A stretch of DNA of 64,000 nucleotides from an uncultured Bacillota bacterium (GTDB taxonomy: Bacteria; Bacillota; Clostridia; Oscillospirales; Oscillospiraceae), in contig CANEFX010000014.1 in assembly GCA_947426945.1 (NCBI GenBank), positions 1 through 64,000 on the forward strand, in the 5' to 3' direction. Each line of letters starts with the position of its first letter. The stretch's first letter is position 1. Both the position numbers and the translations under genes were made by a program. Of this stretch, positions 18,531 to 27,699 are shown piece after piece. Below the pieces are notes generated by a model. The model worked only from the letters and a program-made list of their open reading frames with translations. It was not told where the DNA came from and searched no databases.

Positions 18531-20573
18531 TCAGCACATTTTGGCCCCGGCGGGGATCTTGTCGTCCAGAATGAGCAGGTTCAGGGCCTCCTCGCCCTTC
18601 TCGGTGTGAACGGCGGAGATAAGCATGCCATTGGACTCCTGGCCCATCATCTTCCGGGAGGGCAGGTTTACGATAGCCATCAGAGTCTTGCCGATCAGAT
18701 CCTCTGGCTTGTACCACCTGGCGATGCCGGACAGGATCTGACGATCCACCCCGGTGCCGTCGTTCAGGGTAAACTTCAGCAGCTTTTCGCTCTTTTTTAC
18801 CGGTTGGCAGTCCTTCACCTTCACGGCCCGGAAATCGGACCTGCAGAAGGTATCGAAGTCCACCTTCTCCTCCAGCTGGGGCTCGATCTCCAACGCGGGG
18901 AGGGCCGCCTTTCTGGCGGCCGCTGAGGCCTCCTCCAGCTCCTTGACGGCCTTTTCCGCGTCGATGCGGGGGAAGAGATTCTCTCCCCGCCGGACGGTGA
19001 CAGTTTCAGGCAGGGAGCCCCAGGCGGCGGCGCTGTCCCAGGTGGAGCAGGCCTCGTCCGCGCCGATCTGACGCAGCACCTCGGCGGCAGAGGTCGGGAT
19101 AAAGGGGGTGAGCAGGATGGCGCTGACGCGCAGGGTCTCCAGCAGGTTATACATCACCCTGGCCATCCGGGGGCCGTTGGCCTCCATGTCTTTAGCCAGC
19201 ACCCAGGGGGCGTTCTCGTCGATATACTTGTTGACCCGGTCGATCACCTTGAAGATCTCGCTCAGAGCGTTCTGGAAGGCGAATTGCTCCATAGCGTCCT
19301 CGTAGCGGTTCCGGAGCCCCGCCGCCAGTGCGATCAGCTCCACGTCACAGGCTGTATCGCCCGGTTCGACAGTCGCTCCGATACAGCCAGGCCGGGCGCA
19401 GCGCTCCGCAAGACGAAGGTCCTCCTCAGATGGGCCGCAGCCGGAGGGCAGCGTACCGCCGAAATACTTACCCACCATGGACACGGTGCGGGAGAGCAGA
19501 TTGCCCAGGTCGTTGGCCAGGTCCACGTTGATGGTCTGGATCAGCGCCTCGTTGGAGAAGCTGCCGTCGGAACCGAAGGGGAAGGTGCGCAGCAGGAAGA
19601 AGCGCAGGGCGTCCACCCCGAACATCTCGGCCAGGATATAGGGGTCCACCACGTTGCCCTTGGACTTGGACATCTTGCCCCCGTCCAGCAGCAGCCAGCC
19701 GTGACCAAAGACCTTTTTGGGCAGGGGCTCGCCCAGACTCATAAGCATGGCGGGCCAAATGATGGAATGGAAGCGGACGATCTCCTTGCCCACAAAGTGG
19801 ACATCGGCGGGCCAGAACTTTTCGTAGTCGTCATATTCGTCATTTTCATAGCCCAGGGCGGTGATATAGTTGGACAGAGCGTCCACCCACACATACACCA
19901 CGTGGCCCGGGTCAAAGTCCACCGGGATGCCCCAGGTGAAGGAGGTGCGGGAGACGCACAGGTCCTCCAGGCCGGGCTTGATAAAGTTGTTCACCATCTC
20001 GTTGACCCGGGAGCGGGGCTCCAGAAAGTCGGTGTCCTCCAGCAGGTGCTGGATCCTGTCGGCGTACTTGGACAGGCGGAAGAAATAGGCCTCCTCCTCC
20101 GCATCCTGAACCTCTCTGCCGCAGTCGGGACACCTGCCGTCCACCAGCTGGGACTCCGTCCAGAAGGACTCGCAGGGCTTGCAGTACTTGCCTACGTACT
20201 TCCCCTTATAGATGTCGCCGTTGTCGTGCATTTTTTTGAAAATCTTCTGGATGGCGGACACATGGTAGTCGTCGGTGGTGCGGATAAAGCGGTCGTTGGA
20301 AATGTTCATCAGCTTCCACAGGTCCAGAATGCCCCGGTCTCCCTGGACGATGTTGTCCACAAACTCCTGTGGGGTAACCCCGGCCTCCCTTGCCTTGTCC
20401 TCAATCTTCTGGCCGTGTTCGTCGGTCCCGGTGAGGAACATCACCTCACAGCCGGTAAGCCGCTTATAGCGGGCCATGGCGTCGGTAGCCACGGTGCAGT
20501 AGGTGTGGCCGATGTGCAGCTTATCGCTGGGGTAATAGATAGGGGTGGTGATATAAAAACGTTTCTTCTCCAT
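18531..20573 (-). CDS. metG: Methionyl-tRNA synthetase with C-terminal tRNA-binding (EMAP/Csaa-like) domain
   Basis: YITTPIYYPSDKLHIGHTYCTVATDAMARYKR; KMSKSKGN; C-terminal FRAVKVKDCQPVKKSEKLLKFTLNDG. Confidence 0.97.
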   Translation of the reverse strand: MEKKRFYITTPIYYPSDKLHIGHTYCTVATDAMARYKRLTGCEVMFLTGTDEHGQKIEDKAREAGVTPQEFVDNIVQGDRGILDLWKLMNISNDRFIRTTDDYHVSAIQKIFKKMHDNGDIYKGKYVGKYCKPCESFWTESQLVDGRCPDCGREVQDAEEEAYFFRLSKYADRIQHLLEDTDFLEPRSRVNEMVNNFIKPGLEDLCVSRTSFTWGIPVDFDPGHVVYVWVDALSNYITALGYENDEYDDYEKFWPADVHFVGKEIVRFHSIIWPAMLMSLGEPLPKKVFGHGWLLLDGGKMSKSKGNVVDPYILAEMFGVDALRFFLLRTFPFGSDGSFSNEALIQTINVDLANDLGNLLSRTVSMVGKYFGGTLPSGCGPSEEDLRLAERCARPGCIGATVEPGDTACDVELIALAAGLRNRYEDAMEQFAFQNALSEIFKVIDRVNKYIDENAPWVLAKDMEANGPRMARVMYNLLETLRVSAILLTPFIPTSAAEVLRQIGADEACSTWDSAAAWGSLPETVTVRRGENLFPRIDAEKAVKELEEASAAARKAALPALEIEPQLEEKVDFDTFCRSDFRAVKVKDCQPVKKSEKLLKFTLNDGTGVDRQILSGIARWYKPEDLIGKTLMAIVNLPSRKMMGQESNGMLISAVHTEKGEEALNLLILDDKIPAGAKMC

Positions 20574-20653
20574 GGTAACAGTCTCCCTTACTTTTCATAA
20601 TTTGGGGAACGCTGTATCGGAACACATAATCATACGTCCGCCGTTCCTGCGCG

Positions 20654-21517
20654 TTATTTATCCTTTTCTTCCTCCTCCACAGGAGGCATTCGCGTTGACA
20701 TCAGCCGCGCAGGCCAGGGCGGCCCAAAGGTGTTGCGCAGCAACGCACGGCTCAGGGCCAGGGCGGACAGGGAAAAGGCCAGAGTGGCGGCGGCGGTGAA
20801 CAGGTCCGGCCGGTCCGCAAGGGCGATAATCCCCACGGCGCTCCCTGTCAGCGCCAGAAAGGCGGTGTGCTGGCGGCGGGGCCGGCCGAAAAGGAATGCT
20901 GCGGCACGGTAATGGGCCAGGGTAAGCAGCAGCACAGCAAACAGCTCAAAGCCGTATTTCATCAGCACCGGCTCAACCCCGTGCTTTAAATGGGTGGCAA
21001 ACAGCCACACCAGCCCGGCCAGGGCGGGGAAGGGGGCCAGCCGGCACGCGACGGCGCTCAGTTCTCCACGATAAGCCGCCTTCCCTATCAGCACAATACC
21101 CACTCCAGCGGGCAGGCACAGGGCCGCCGCCAGCAGACGTGAGCCCGAATTGGCCACCGGATAGAGCTCCGGGGCGGACCGCCACAGCCTTAAGGCTTCC
21201 AGCCCGTCCTTCAGGCCCAGCGCCCCGGCCAGCACCAGCAGCAGACCGGCGGCGGCCAGAACGGTCATCTGTCCTGTCTCAGGGCTGGCGAAAGCGGGCA
21301 GAAAGTCCTCCGGCCCTTCCCCTTTCTCCCGGACCAGCACGGTAAAGGCTATAGCCAGCAGGCCCACCAGTCCCAGCAAAACAAAGGTGGCGGGATCGCC
21401 GTGGACAAACAGACCCGTCTCCGGCACATAGGCGCGGTGCAGCTGCCACCGCCGCAGGAGAAATCCCGCCGCGCCCCCGACCGCAGCCAGGGCGGGCAGA
21501 ACAACGTCTCTTCTCAT
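20654..21517 (-). CDS. Hypothetical multispanning membrane protein
   Basis: Long uninterrupted ORF with ~7-8 hydrophobic segments. Confidence 0.6.
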   Translation of the reverse strand: MRRDVVLPALAAVGGAAGFLLRRWQLHRAYVPETGLFVHGDPATFVLLGLVGLLAIAFTVLVREKGEGPEDFLPAFASPETGQMTVLAAAGLLLVLAGALGLKDGLEALRLWRSAPELYPVANSGSRLLAAALCLPAGVGIVLIGKAAYRGELSAVACRLAPFPALAGLVWLFATHLKHGVEPVLMKYGFELFAVLLLTLAHYRAAAFLFGRPRRQHTAFLALTGSAVGIIALADRPDLFTAAATLAFSLSALALSRALLRNTFGPPWPARLMSTRMPPVEEEEKDK

Positions 21518-21593
21518 ATGCTGCAGTTCCTCTCGTTCAATTCCTGATAATGAAAGCTATCATATACCACATCGTCGGGAAAATCAATCCTTT

Positions 21594-21887
21594 TTACAGC
21601 CTGGACCCGCCGCTCTTTTTCCTGCCGAACAACAGCCACAGGGCGATGAGCAGCGCGATCACGGCGCCGGCCGTGCACAGGGCTCCGGCCAGCTGAGTAA
21701 TCAGCCCGTTGACCTCCAGCAGGGAAACGGCGGCCAGAAATACCAGATCGGACCACAGCAGCGCCCGTCCGGCGGGGTCCCAGCGGCTTTTTGCCCGCCT
21801 TTTTTCGTCGGCCAGCTTCTCCTGCTCCATCTGTCGCTTAAGGTCCACCGTGCGGCTGTGCTGACGTTTTCTGCTCTTCTTGGCCAT
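21594..21887 (-). CDS. Small two-TM membrane protein with basic N-terminus
   Basis: MAKKSRKRQHSRTVDLKRQMEQEK...; RBS aaggagat before ATG 21887. Confidence 0.65.
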   Translation of the reverse strand: MAKKSRKRQHSRTVDLKRQMEQEKLADEKRRAKSRWDPAGRALLWSDLVFLAAVSLLEVNGLITQLAGALCTAGAVIALLIALWLLFGRKKSGGSRL

Positions 21888-21900
21888 AGGGAATCTCCTT

Positions 21901-22953
21901 TCAGTCGGGAATGCTTCTTTCAATGACGGCTCCGCCCACAACCGCATCCCCGTCGTAGAGCGCCACGGTCTGGCCGGGAGTAATGGCCCGCTGGGGTTGA
22001 TCGAAGGTAAGTCGGATGGTCTCCTCTCCCGTCTGCTCCACTGCGCAGGGCTGCTCCGCCATGCGGTAGCGAACCCTGGCCCGGAGCCGGAGGGGGCCGT
22101 CCAGGCGGCTGCAAGCGATGAGATTTAAGTCTTTCGCCTCCAGGGTCCGTGTGAAGAGGCCCTCATTGTCCGAGAGGACCACAGCATTGCCCTCGGGGCA
22201 AATCTCCTTCACATACAGCCGCCCGCTGGTGGAGGACACCCCCAGTCCCCGGCGCTGGCCTACGGTATAGTCAACCAGGCCGGTGTGCCGACCCAGTTCT
22301 CGCCCCGCCTCGTCCAGATAGGGTCCGGCCGGGTAGTTCCGCCCAGTGTAGCGGCGAAGAAAGGCCCCATAGTCCCCGTCGGGGATGAAGCAAATGTCCT
22401 GGCTGTCTCCCTTTTGGGCGTTGGACAAGCCGGCCTCGGCGGCAATGGCCCGGACCTCCTCCTTGGACAGCCCCCCCAGAGGAAACAGCGCCCGTGAGAG
22501 CTGCGCCTGGGTGAGCATGGCCAGCACATAGCTCTGGTCCTTGTCCGGATGAGCGGCCTTCTTCAGCAGCCAGCGGCCCGACCCGGCGTCGTACGACTTT
22601 TGTGCGTAGTGGCCGGTAGCCAGAGCGTCGCAGCCCAATTCCTCTGCTTTTTGAAGCAGCGCCCCGAATTTGATGGCCCGGTTGCACAGGACGCAGGGGT
22701 TGGGGGTGCGGCCCCGCTCATACTCTGCCGCAAAGGGCTGAACCACCCTGGATTCAAATTCCCGGCGCATATCCAGCGTCCGGTGGGGAAATCCCAGGTG
22801 AGCGGCCGCGGCTGCGGCCTCCGTCCCTCCTTCCCCGCCGTCGAAGAGGCGGAGGGTCAGCCCCAGCAGGCTCCTCCCCTCCCTCAGAAGGAGCAGGGCG
22901 GCGGCGGAGCTGTCCACGCCGCCGCTCATGGCGGCGGCAGTCATATGGTCCAT
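21901..22953 (-). CDS. mnmA: tRNA-specific 2-thiouridylase MnmA
   Basis: AMSGGVDSSAAALLLL PP-loop; GRTPNPCVLCNRAIKFG; KGDSQDICFIPDGDY; RBS GGAGG before ATG. Confidence 0.95.
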   Translation of the reverse strand: MDHMTAAAMSGGVDSSAAALLLLREGRSLLGLTLRLFDGGEGGTEAAAAAAHLGFPHRTLDMRREFESRVVQPFAAEYERGRTPNPCVLCNRAIKFGALLQKAEELGCDALATGHYAQKSYDAGSGRWLLKKAAHPDKDQSYVLAMLTQAQLSRALFPLGGLSKEEVRAIAAEAGLSNAQKGDSQDICFIPDGDYGAFLRRYTGRNYPAGPYLDEAGRELGRHTGLVDYTVGQRRGLGVSSTSGRLYVKEICPEGNAVVLSDNEGLFTRTLEAKDLNLIACSRLDGPLRLRARVRYRMAEQPCAVEQTGEETIRLTFDQPQRAITPGQTVALYDGDAVVGGAVIERSIPD

Positions 22954-23117
22954 AAAAACCTCCATGGGCATTTTGCTGAATTTTCCTCCAAAGTATACCA
23001 CATTTCTCCCGCCCTGGCAACTCAAACCCCTGGAAAGACAGGGCCTTGCGGAAAAAACCAGGCGTAAAAAAAGGGAAAATACATCTTGTATTTTTTAGGC
23101 AAATAATTTTAAAGTTG

Positions 23118-23159
23118 ACACAAGATATAGTAGACAAAGGAAACTGGATGTGCTATAAT
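23118..23159 (+). promoter_or_regulatory. nrdD promoter with candidate NrdR box
   Basis: TAGACA-17-TATAAT; acacaagatatagtag overlapping the -35 resembles the NrdR box acaCwAtATaTwGtgt. Confidence 0.5.
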
Positions 23160-23234
23160 CCACTTTGCGTCCATACTCTGGAGGTCCGCCTCCAGCGGAA
23201 AATAGACCCTTTTACCAACGAGAGGAGAACAGGA

Positions 23235-25361
23235 ATGAAAGTTATCAAACGGGACGGAACCAGCGTGGACTATGACCGCAGCAAGATCGTTACCGCCATT
23301 GAAAAGGCTAACGCTGAGGTCCCTGAGGAGGAGCGTCTGAACCGGGAGGGGATTGACGCCATCATTGACAGCATCGAGGCTCAGCGACGACCCCGCATCC
23401 TGGTGGAGGACATCCAGGATCTGGTGGAGCAGGGTCTGGTGGAACGCAATATGTTCCATCTGGCCAAGACCTATATCATCTACCGCTACAACCGGGCTCT
23501 GGTCCGCAAGGCCAACACTACCGACGAATCCATTCTGGCCCTGCTGCGCAACGAAAATAAGGAACTGGCTGAGGAGAACTCCAACAAGAACACCATGATC
23601 GCCGCCACCCAGCGGGACTACATCGCCGGCGAGGTGAGCCGGGACCTGACCCGGCGCATCCTGCTGCCCGAGCATATTTCCAGGGCCCACGACGAGGGAA
23701 CCATCCACTTCCACGACGCGGACTATTTTGTCCAACCCATCTTCAACTGCTGCCTGATTAATATCGGCGACATGCTGGAGAACGGCACCGTGATGAACGG
23801 CAAGCTTATCGAGAGCCCCAAGACCTTTCAGGTGGCCTGCACCGTCACCACCCAGATCATTGCCTGCGTGGCCTCCAACCAATATGGCGGCCAAAGCGTG
23901 GATCTGCGCCACCTGGGCAGGTATCTGCGCAAAAGCCGGGAGAAGTTCAAGGCTCATATCTCCTATGAGTGTGCCGGCAAAGTGGACGAGGAAACCATGG
24001 AGCGCCTGGTCATGGACCAGCTTCGCATGGAACTGAAAAACGGGGTGCAGACCCTCCAGTATCAGATCAACACTCTGATGACCACCAACGGCCAGTCTCC
24101 CTTTGTCACCCTTTTCCTCAACCTCCGGGAGGATGACCCCTACGTTGAAGAGAACGCCATGATTATCGAGGAGGTCCTCCGCCAGCGGCTGGAGGGCATC
24201 AAAAATGAGTCCGGCGTTTACATCACCCCCGCCTTCCCCAAGCTGGTCTACGTGCTGGACGAGCACAACTGCCTCAAGGGGGGCAGGTACGACTATCTCA
24301 CCGAGCTGGCCGTGAAGTGCTCCGCCAAGCGGATGTACCCCGACTACATCTCCGCCAAGAAGATGCGTGAGAATTACCAGGGCAACGTCTTTTCTCCCAT
24401 GGGGTGCCGCTCCTTCCTGGCTCCCTGGAAGGACGAAAACGGAAACTACAAGTTTGAGGGCCGGTTTAACCAGGGGGTGGTCTCCCTCAACCTGCCCCAG
24501 ATCGGCATCCTGGCCCATGGCGACGAGGAAAAATTCTGGCCGCTTCTGGAGGACCGGCTCCAGCTGTGCTTCGAAGCTATTATGTGCCGCCACAACGCCC
24601 TGAAGAAGGTGCGCTCTGACTCCTCCCCCATCCACTGGCAGTACGGCGCCATCGCCCGCCTGCCCAAGGGCGCCTCCATTGAGCCTCTGCTCTACGGCGG
24701 CTACTCCTCCATCTCTCTGGGCTATATCGGCCTGTATGAGCTGACCAAGCTGATCACCGGCGTCAGCCACACCCAGCCCGGAGGCACCGAGTTTGCCCTG
24801 AAGGTCATGAACCGGCTGCGCCGCGCCTGCGACGACTGGAAAGCGGAGACCAACATCGGCTTTGCCCTCTACGGCACCCCCGCCGAGAGCCTGTGCTACC
24901 GCTTTGCCCGCATCGACAAGGAGCGCTTCGGCACCATTCCTGACGTTACCGACAAGGGCTACTACACCAACAGCTACCACGTGGATGTGCGGGAACACAT
25001 CGACGCCTTCGACAAATTTACCTTCGAGAGCCAGTTTCAGAAGATCTCCACCGGCGGCTGCATCTCCTATGTGGAGATTCCCAACATGCGCCACAACCTG
25101 GAGGCCCTGAAGGACGTGGTCCGGTTTATCTACGACAACATTCAGTACGCCGAGTTCAACACCAAGAGCGACTATTGCCAGTGCTGCGGCTACGATGGAG
25201 AGATCGAAATCAACGAGGAGTTCCAGTGGGAGTGCCCTGTGTGCCACAACACCGACCAGTCCAGGATGAACGTCACCCGGCGCACCTGCGGCTACTTGGG
25301 TGAGAACTTCTGGAACGTGGGTAAGACCAAGGAGATTAAGGCGAGGGTGTTGCACCTGTAA
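23235..25361 (+). CDS. nrdD: Anaerobic ribonucleoside-triphosphate reductase
   Basis: MKVIKRDGTSVDYDRSKIVTAIEKAN ATP-cone; CQCCGYDGEI...CPVCHNTDQSRMNVTRRTCGYLGENFWNVGKTKEI Zn/glycyl radical C-terminus. Confidence 0.97.
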   Translation: MKVIKRDGTSVDYDRSKIVTAIEKANAEVPEEERLNREGIDAIIDSIEAQRRPRILVEDIQDLVEQGLVERNMFHLAKTYIIYRYNRALVRKANTTDESILALLRNENKELAEENSNKNTMIAATQRDYIAGEVSRDLTRRILLPEHISRAHDEGTIHFHDADYFVQPIFNCCLINIGDMLENGTVMNGKLIESPKTFQVACTVTTQIIACVASNQYGGQSVDLRHLGRYLRKSREKFKAHISYECAGKVDEETMERLVMDQLRMELKNGVQTLQYQINTLMTTNGQSPFVTLFLNLREDDPYVEENAMIIEEVLRQRLEGIKNESGVYITPAFPKLVYVLDEHNCLKGGRYDYLTELAVKCSAKRMYPDYISAKKMRENYQGNVFSPMGCRSFLAPWKDENGNYKFEGRFNQGVVSLNLPQIGILAHGDEEKFWPLLEDRLQLCFEAIMCRHNALKKVRSDSSPIHWQYGAIARLPKGASIEPLLYGGYSSISLGYIGLYELTKLITGVSHTQPGGTEFALKVMNRLRRACDDWKAETNIGFALYGTPAESLCYRFARIDKERFGTIPDVTDKGYYTNSYHVDVREHIDAFDKFTFESQFQKISTGGCISYVEIPNMRHNLEALKDVVRFIYDNIQYAEFNTKSDYCQCCGYDGEIEINEEFQWECPVCHNTDQSRMNVTRRTCGYLGENFWNVGKTKEIKARVLHL

Positions 25362-25372
25362 ATGATTTTTGT

Positions 25373-25398
25373 AGGGGGCGGCCCGAAGGCCGCCCTCT
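25373..25398. terminator. Stem-loop after nrdD
   Basis: agggggcggcc-cgaa-ggccgccctct. Confidence 0.6.
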
Positions 25399-25431
25399 GT
25401 CTGTGTTTTGTTCTGACGGGGGGAAACAGAT

Positions 25432-25578
25432 ATGAAGAGCATAAAGACCATACTGCTGGGAATTGCGGTAATTTTATTCGGCGGTGTGCTGATGATTGAC
25501 ACGGCCGTTTCAGCTGGAGAGGTATGCATCCTGATCGGACTGGCGCTTGCTGTCATTGGTTTTTGTAGAAAAGACTAA
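25432..25578 (+). CDS. Small (48 aa) membrane protein between nrdD and nrdG
   Basis: MKSIKTILLGIAVILFGGVLMIDTAVSAGEVCILIGLALAVIGFCRKD; two hydrophobic helices; not in the supplied ORF track (short). Confidence 0.5.
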   Translation: MKSIKTILLGIAVILFGGVLMIDTAVSAGEVCILIGLALAVIGFCRKD

Positions 25579-25596
25579 AGAAGGGGCATCGGAAAT

Positions 25597-26118
25597 ATGA
25601 ACTACGCCGATATTAAAAAGGTAGATGTGGCCAACGGGCCGGGGGTGCGGGTATCCCTGTTTGTCTCCGGCTGCACGCACCACTGTGAGGGCTGCTTCAA
25701 CCCGGAGACCTGGGACTTTTCCTACGGCGCTCTCTTCGGAGAGGCAGAGATCGAGAAGATTCTCATCCTGCTGGCTCCCGACCACATCCGGGGGCTGTCC
25801 CTGCTGGGAGGCGAGCCCTTTGAGCCGGAAAATCAGGCGGCTGTGTTGGAGCTGGTCCGCCGGGTGCGGGAAAAACTGCCTGGCAAGACCATTTGGTGCT
25901 ATTCTGGCTACCTCTTCGAGGCGTTGGCCGCCGGGGAGGTGGGGACGCACAGCCGGGAGCTGCTGGAGGGACTGGATATTCTGGTGGACGGCCCCTTTAC
26001 ACTGGCGAAAAAGGACCTGGGACTGCGGTTCCGGGGCTCCTCCAACCAGCGGATTCTCGACGTGCCCGCCTCTCTGGATGCAGGCACGGCCGTACTCTGT
26101 GAAACGTATATGACGTAG
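25597..26118 (+). CDS. nrdG: Anaerobic RNR-activating protein, radical SAM
   Basis: MNYADIKKVDVANGPGVRVSLFVSGCTHHCEGCFNPETWDF CxxxCxxC-type motif. Confidence 0.95.
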   Translation: MNYADIKKVDVANGPGVRVSLFVSGCTHHCEGCFNPETWDFSYGALFGEAEIEKILILLAPDHIRGLSLLGGEPFEPENQAAVLELVRRVREKLPGKTIWCYSGYLFEALAAGEVGTHSRELLEGLDILVDGPFTLAKKDLGLRFRGSSNQRILDVPASLDAGTAVLCETYMT

Positions 26119-26134
26119 GCTCCTTTATACACAG

Positions 26135-26159
26135 TGCCCGCTTTTTATGGAAAGCGGGC
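26135..26159 (+). terminator. Rho-independent terminator after nrdG
   Basis: gcccgcttt-ttatgga-aagcgggc followed by cttctttttg. Confidence 0.75.
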
Positions 26160-26231
26160 CTTCTTTTTGTTGAAAGCAGCGGGAGCATGTGGTAAAATAG
26201 GGATATTGACTGAATTGAGGAGGCCGGCGCC

Positions 26232-27071
26232 ATGAGGACTATCCCCGCCGCTGACATTACCGCCGCCGTGGCCCGGTTGTGTATCCGGGCCAATACCGTC
26301 CTGCCCGCCGACGTGGCCGCCGCCCTGGATCGCTGCCATGCATTTGAGCCCTGGCCCCTGGCCGGGAAAACCCTGGGCCTGCTCCAGGACAATTTGGTAC
26401 AGGCCAAAGAGCGAAATCTGCCCATCTGTCAGGACACCGGCATGGCCTGCGTCTTTGTTGAGCTGGGCCAGGAGGTCCACATTGAAGGGAATTTTGAGGA
26501 GGCGGTTCATGAGGGCGTCCGCCGGGGCTACGGTGAAGGCTTTCTGCGCAAGTCCATTGTAGCCGATCCCCTGCGCCGGGAGAATACCGGAGACAACGCC
26601 CCCGCCGCCATTACTCTGCGGCTGGTCTCCGGAGACAGATGTACTATTACCGTAGTTCCCAAGGGCTTCGGATCGGAGAATATGAGCCGCCTGGGGATGC
26701 TGAAACCAGCCGACGGGGTGGAGGGCGTCAAAAAATTCGTGGTGGACACCGTCCGGCTGGCCGGACCCAACCCCTGCCCCCCGGTGGTGCTGGGAATCGG
26801 CGTCGGCGGCTCCTTTGACAAGGCGGCCGCCCTGGCCAAACACGCCCTGCTCCGGCCCTTGGATGTGAAGCATCCCGACCCCTTCTACGCCGCCCTGGAG
26901 GATGACCTGCTGGAGGAGATCAACGCCCTGGGCATCGGCCCTCAGGGCTTCGGCGGCAGGACCACCTGCCTGGGGCTGGCCATTGAGGCCGCCCCCACCC
27001 ACGTGGCCGGACTGCCCGTGGCGGTAAACGTGAGCTGTCACGTCACCAGAAGAGCGGCGGAGGTGCTTTAA
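26232..27071 (+). CDS. Class I fumarate hydratase / tartrate dehydratase alpha subunit
   Basis: LPICQDTGMACVFVELGQEV; GPNPCPPVVLGIGVGGSFDKAA; GFGGRTTCLGLAIE. Confidence 0.92.
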   Translation: MRTIPAADITAAVARLCIRANTVLPADVAAALDRCHAFEPWPLAGKTLGLLQDNLVQAKERNLPICQDTGMACVFVELGQEVHIEGNFEEAVHEGVRRGYGEGFLRKSIVADPLRRENTGDNAPAAITLRLVSGDRCTITVVPKGFGSENMSRLGMLKPADGVEGVKKFVVDTVRLAGPNPCPPVVLGIGVGGSFDKAAALAKHALLRPLDVKHPDPFYAALEDDLLEEINALGIGPQGFGGRTTCLGLAIEAAPTHVAGLPVAVNVSCHVTRRAAEVL

Positions 27072-27634
27072 TGCAGTACAAGCTGACCACACCTGTCACC
27101 CGGGAGGATCTGTCCCCCCTGCGGGCGGGAGACACGGTGCTGCTGTCCGGAACGGTATATACCGCCCGGGACGCAGCCCACAAGCGCCTGATGGCGCTGC
27201 TGGACGCGGGAGAGCCCCTTCCTTTCCCGGTGGAGGGCTCCGCCCTGTATTACGTAGGCCCTACCCCGGAGCGGCCGGGGGAGGTAATTGGCTCCGCCGG
27301 GCCTACCACCAGCGGGCGGATGGATACCTACTCCCCCCGGCTTCTGGACCTGGGGCAGGCCGTGATGATTGGCAAAGGAGCCCGGAATCAAGTGGTGAAG
27401 GACGCCGTAATCCGGAACGGCGCAGTCTATCTGGCCGCCCTGGGAGGCGCCGGAGCTTTGATGGCGGTCTGTGTGAAGAGGCTGGAGGTAGTCTGCTGGG
27501 AGGACCTGGGATGTGAAGCGGTACGCCGGCTGGAGGTGGAAAATATGCCCCTCACCGTCATCCTGGACCCCAAGGGCGGCGACCTGTACCAAAGCGGCCC
27601 GGCGGCCTACCTGGCCAGTTTAGCGGAGAAGTGA
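27071..27634 (+). CDS. Class I fumarate hydratase / tartrate dehydratase beta subunit
   Basis: AGDTVLLSGTVYTARDAAHKRLM; GPTTSGRMDTYSPRLLD; GKG; start overlaps alpha subunit stop. Confidence 0.92.
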   Translation: MQYKLTTPVTREDLSPLRAGDTVLLSGTVYTARDAAHKRLMALLDAGEPLPFPVEGSALYYVGPTPERPGEVIGSAGPTTSGRMDTYSPRLLDLGQAVMIGKGARNQVVKDAVIRNGAVYLAALGGAGALMAVCVKRLEVVCWEDLGCEAVRRLEVENMPLTVILDPKGGDLYQSGPAAYLASLAEK

Positions 27635-27699
27635 CGGTCCGGTGTATGGGACAGAGTCTGTGATGCTCTGGACGTACTTAATTTGAAGGGAGAACGGCC

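Noticed and set aside
20574-20653. Looked for a T-box leader upstream of metG
   Set aside because: Intergenic segment is too short (~80 nt) and lacks T-box sequence features
23109-25556. 815-aa minus-strand ORF opposite nrdD
   Set aside because: Shadow ORF from high-GC codon bias of nrdD; low-complexity V/L/G/H-rich translation with no motif
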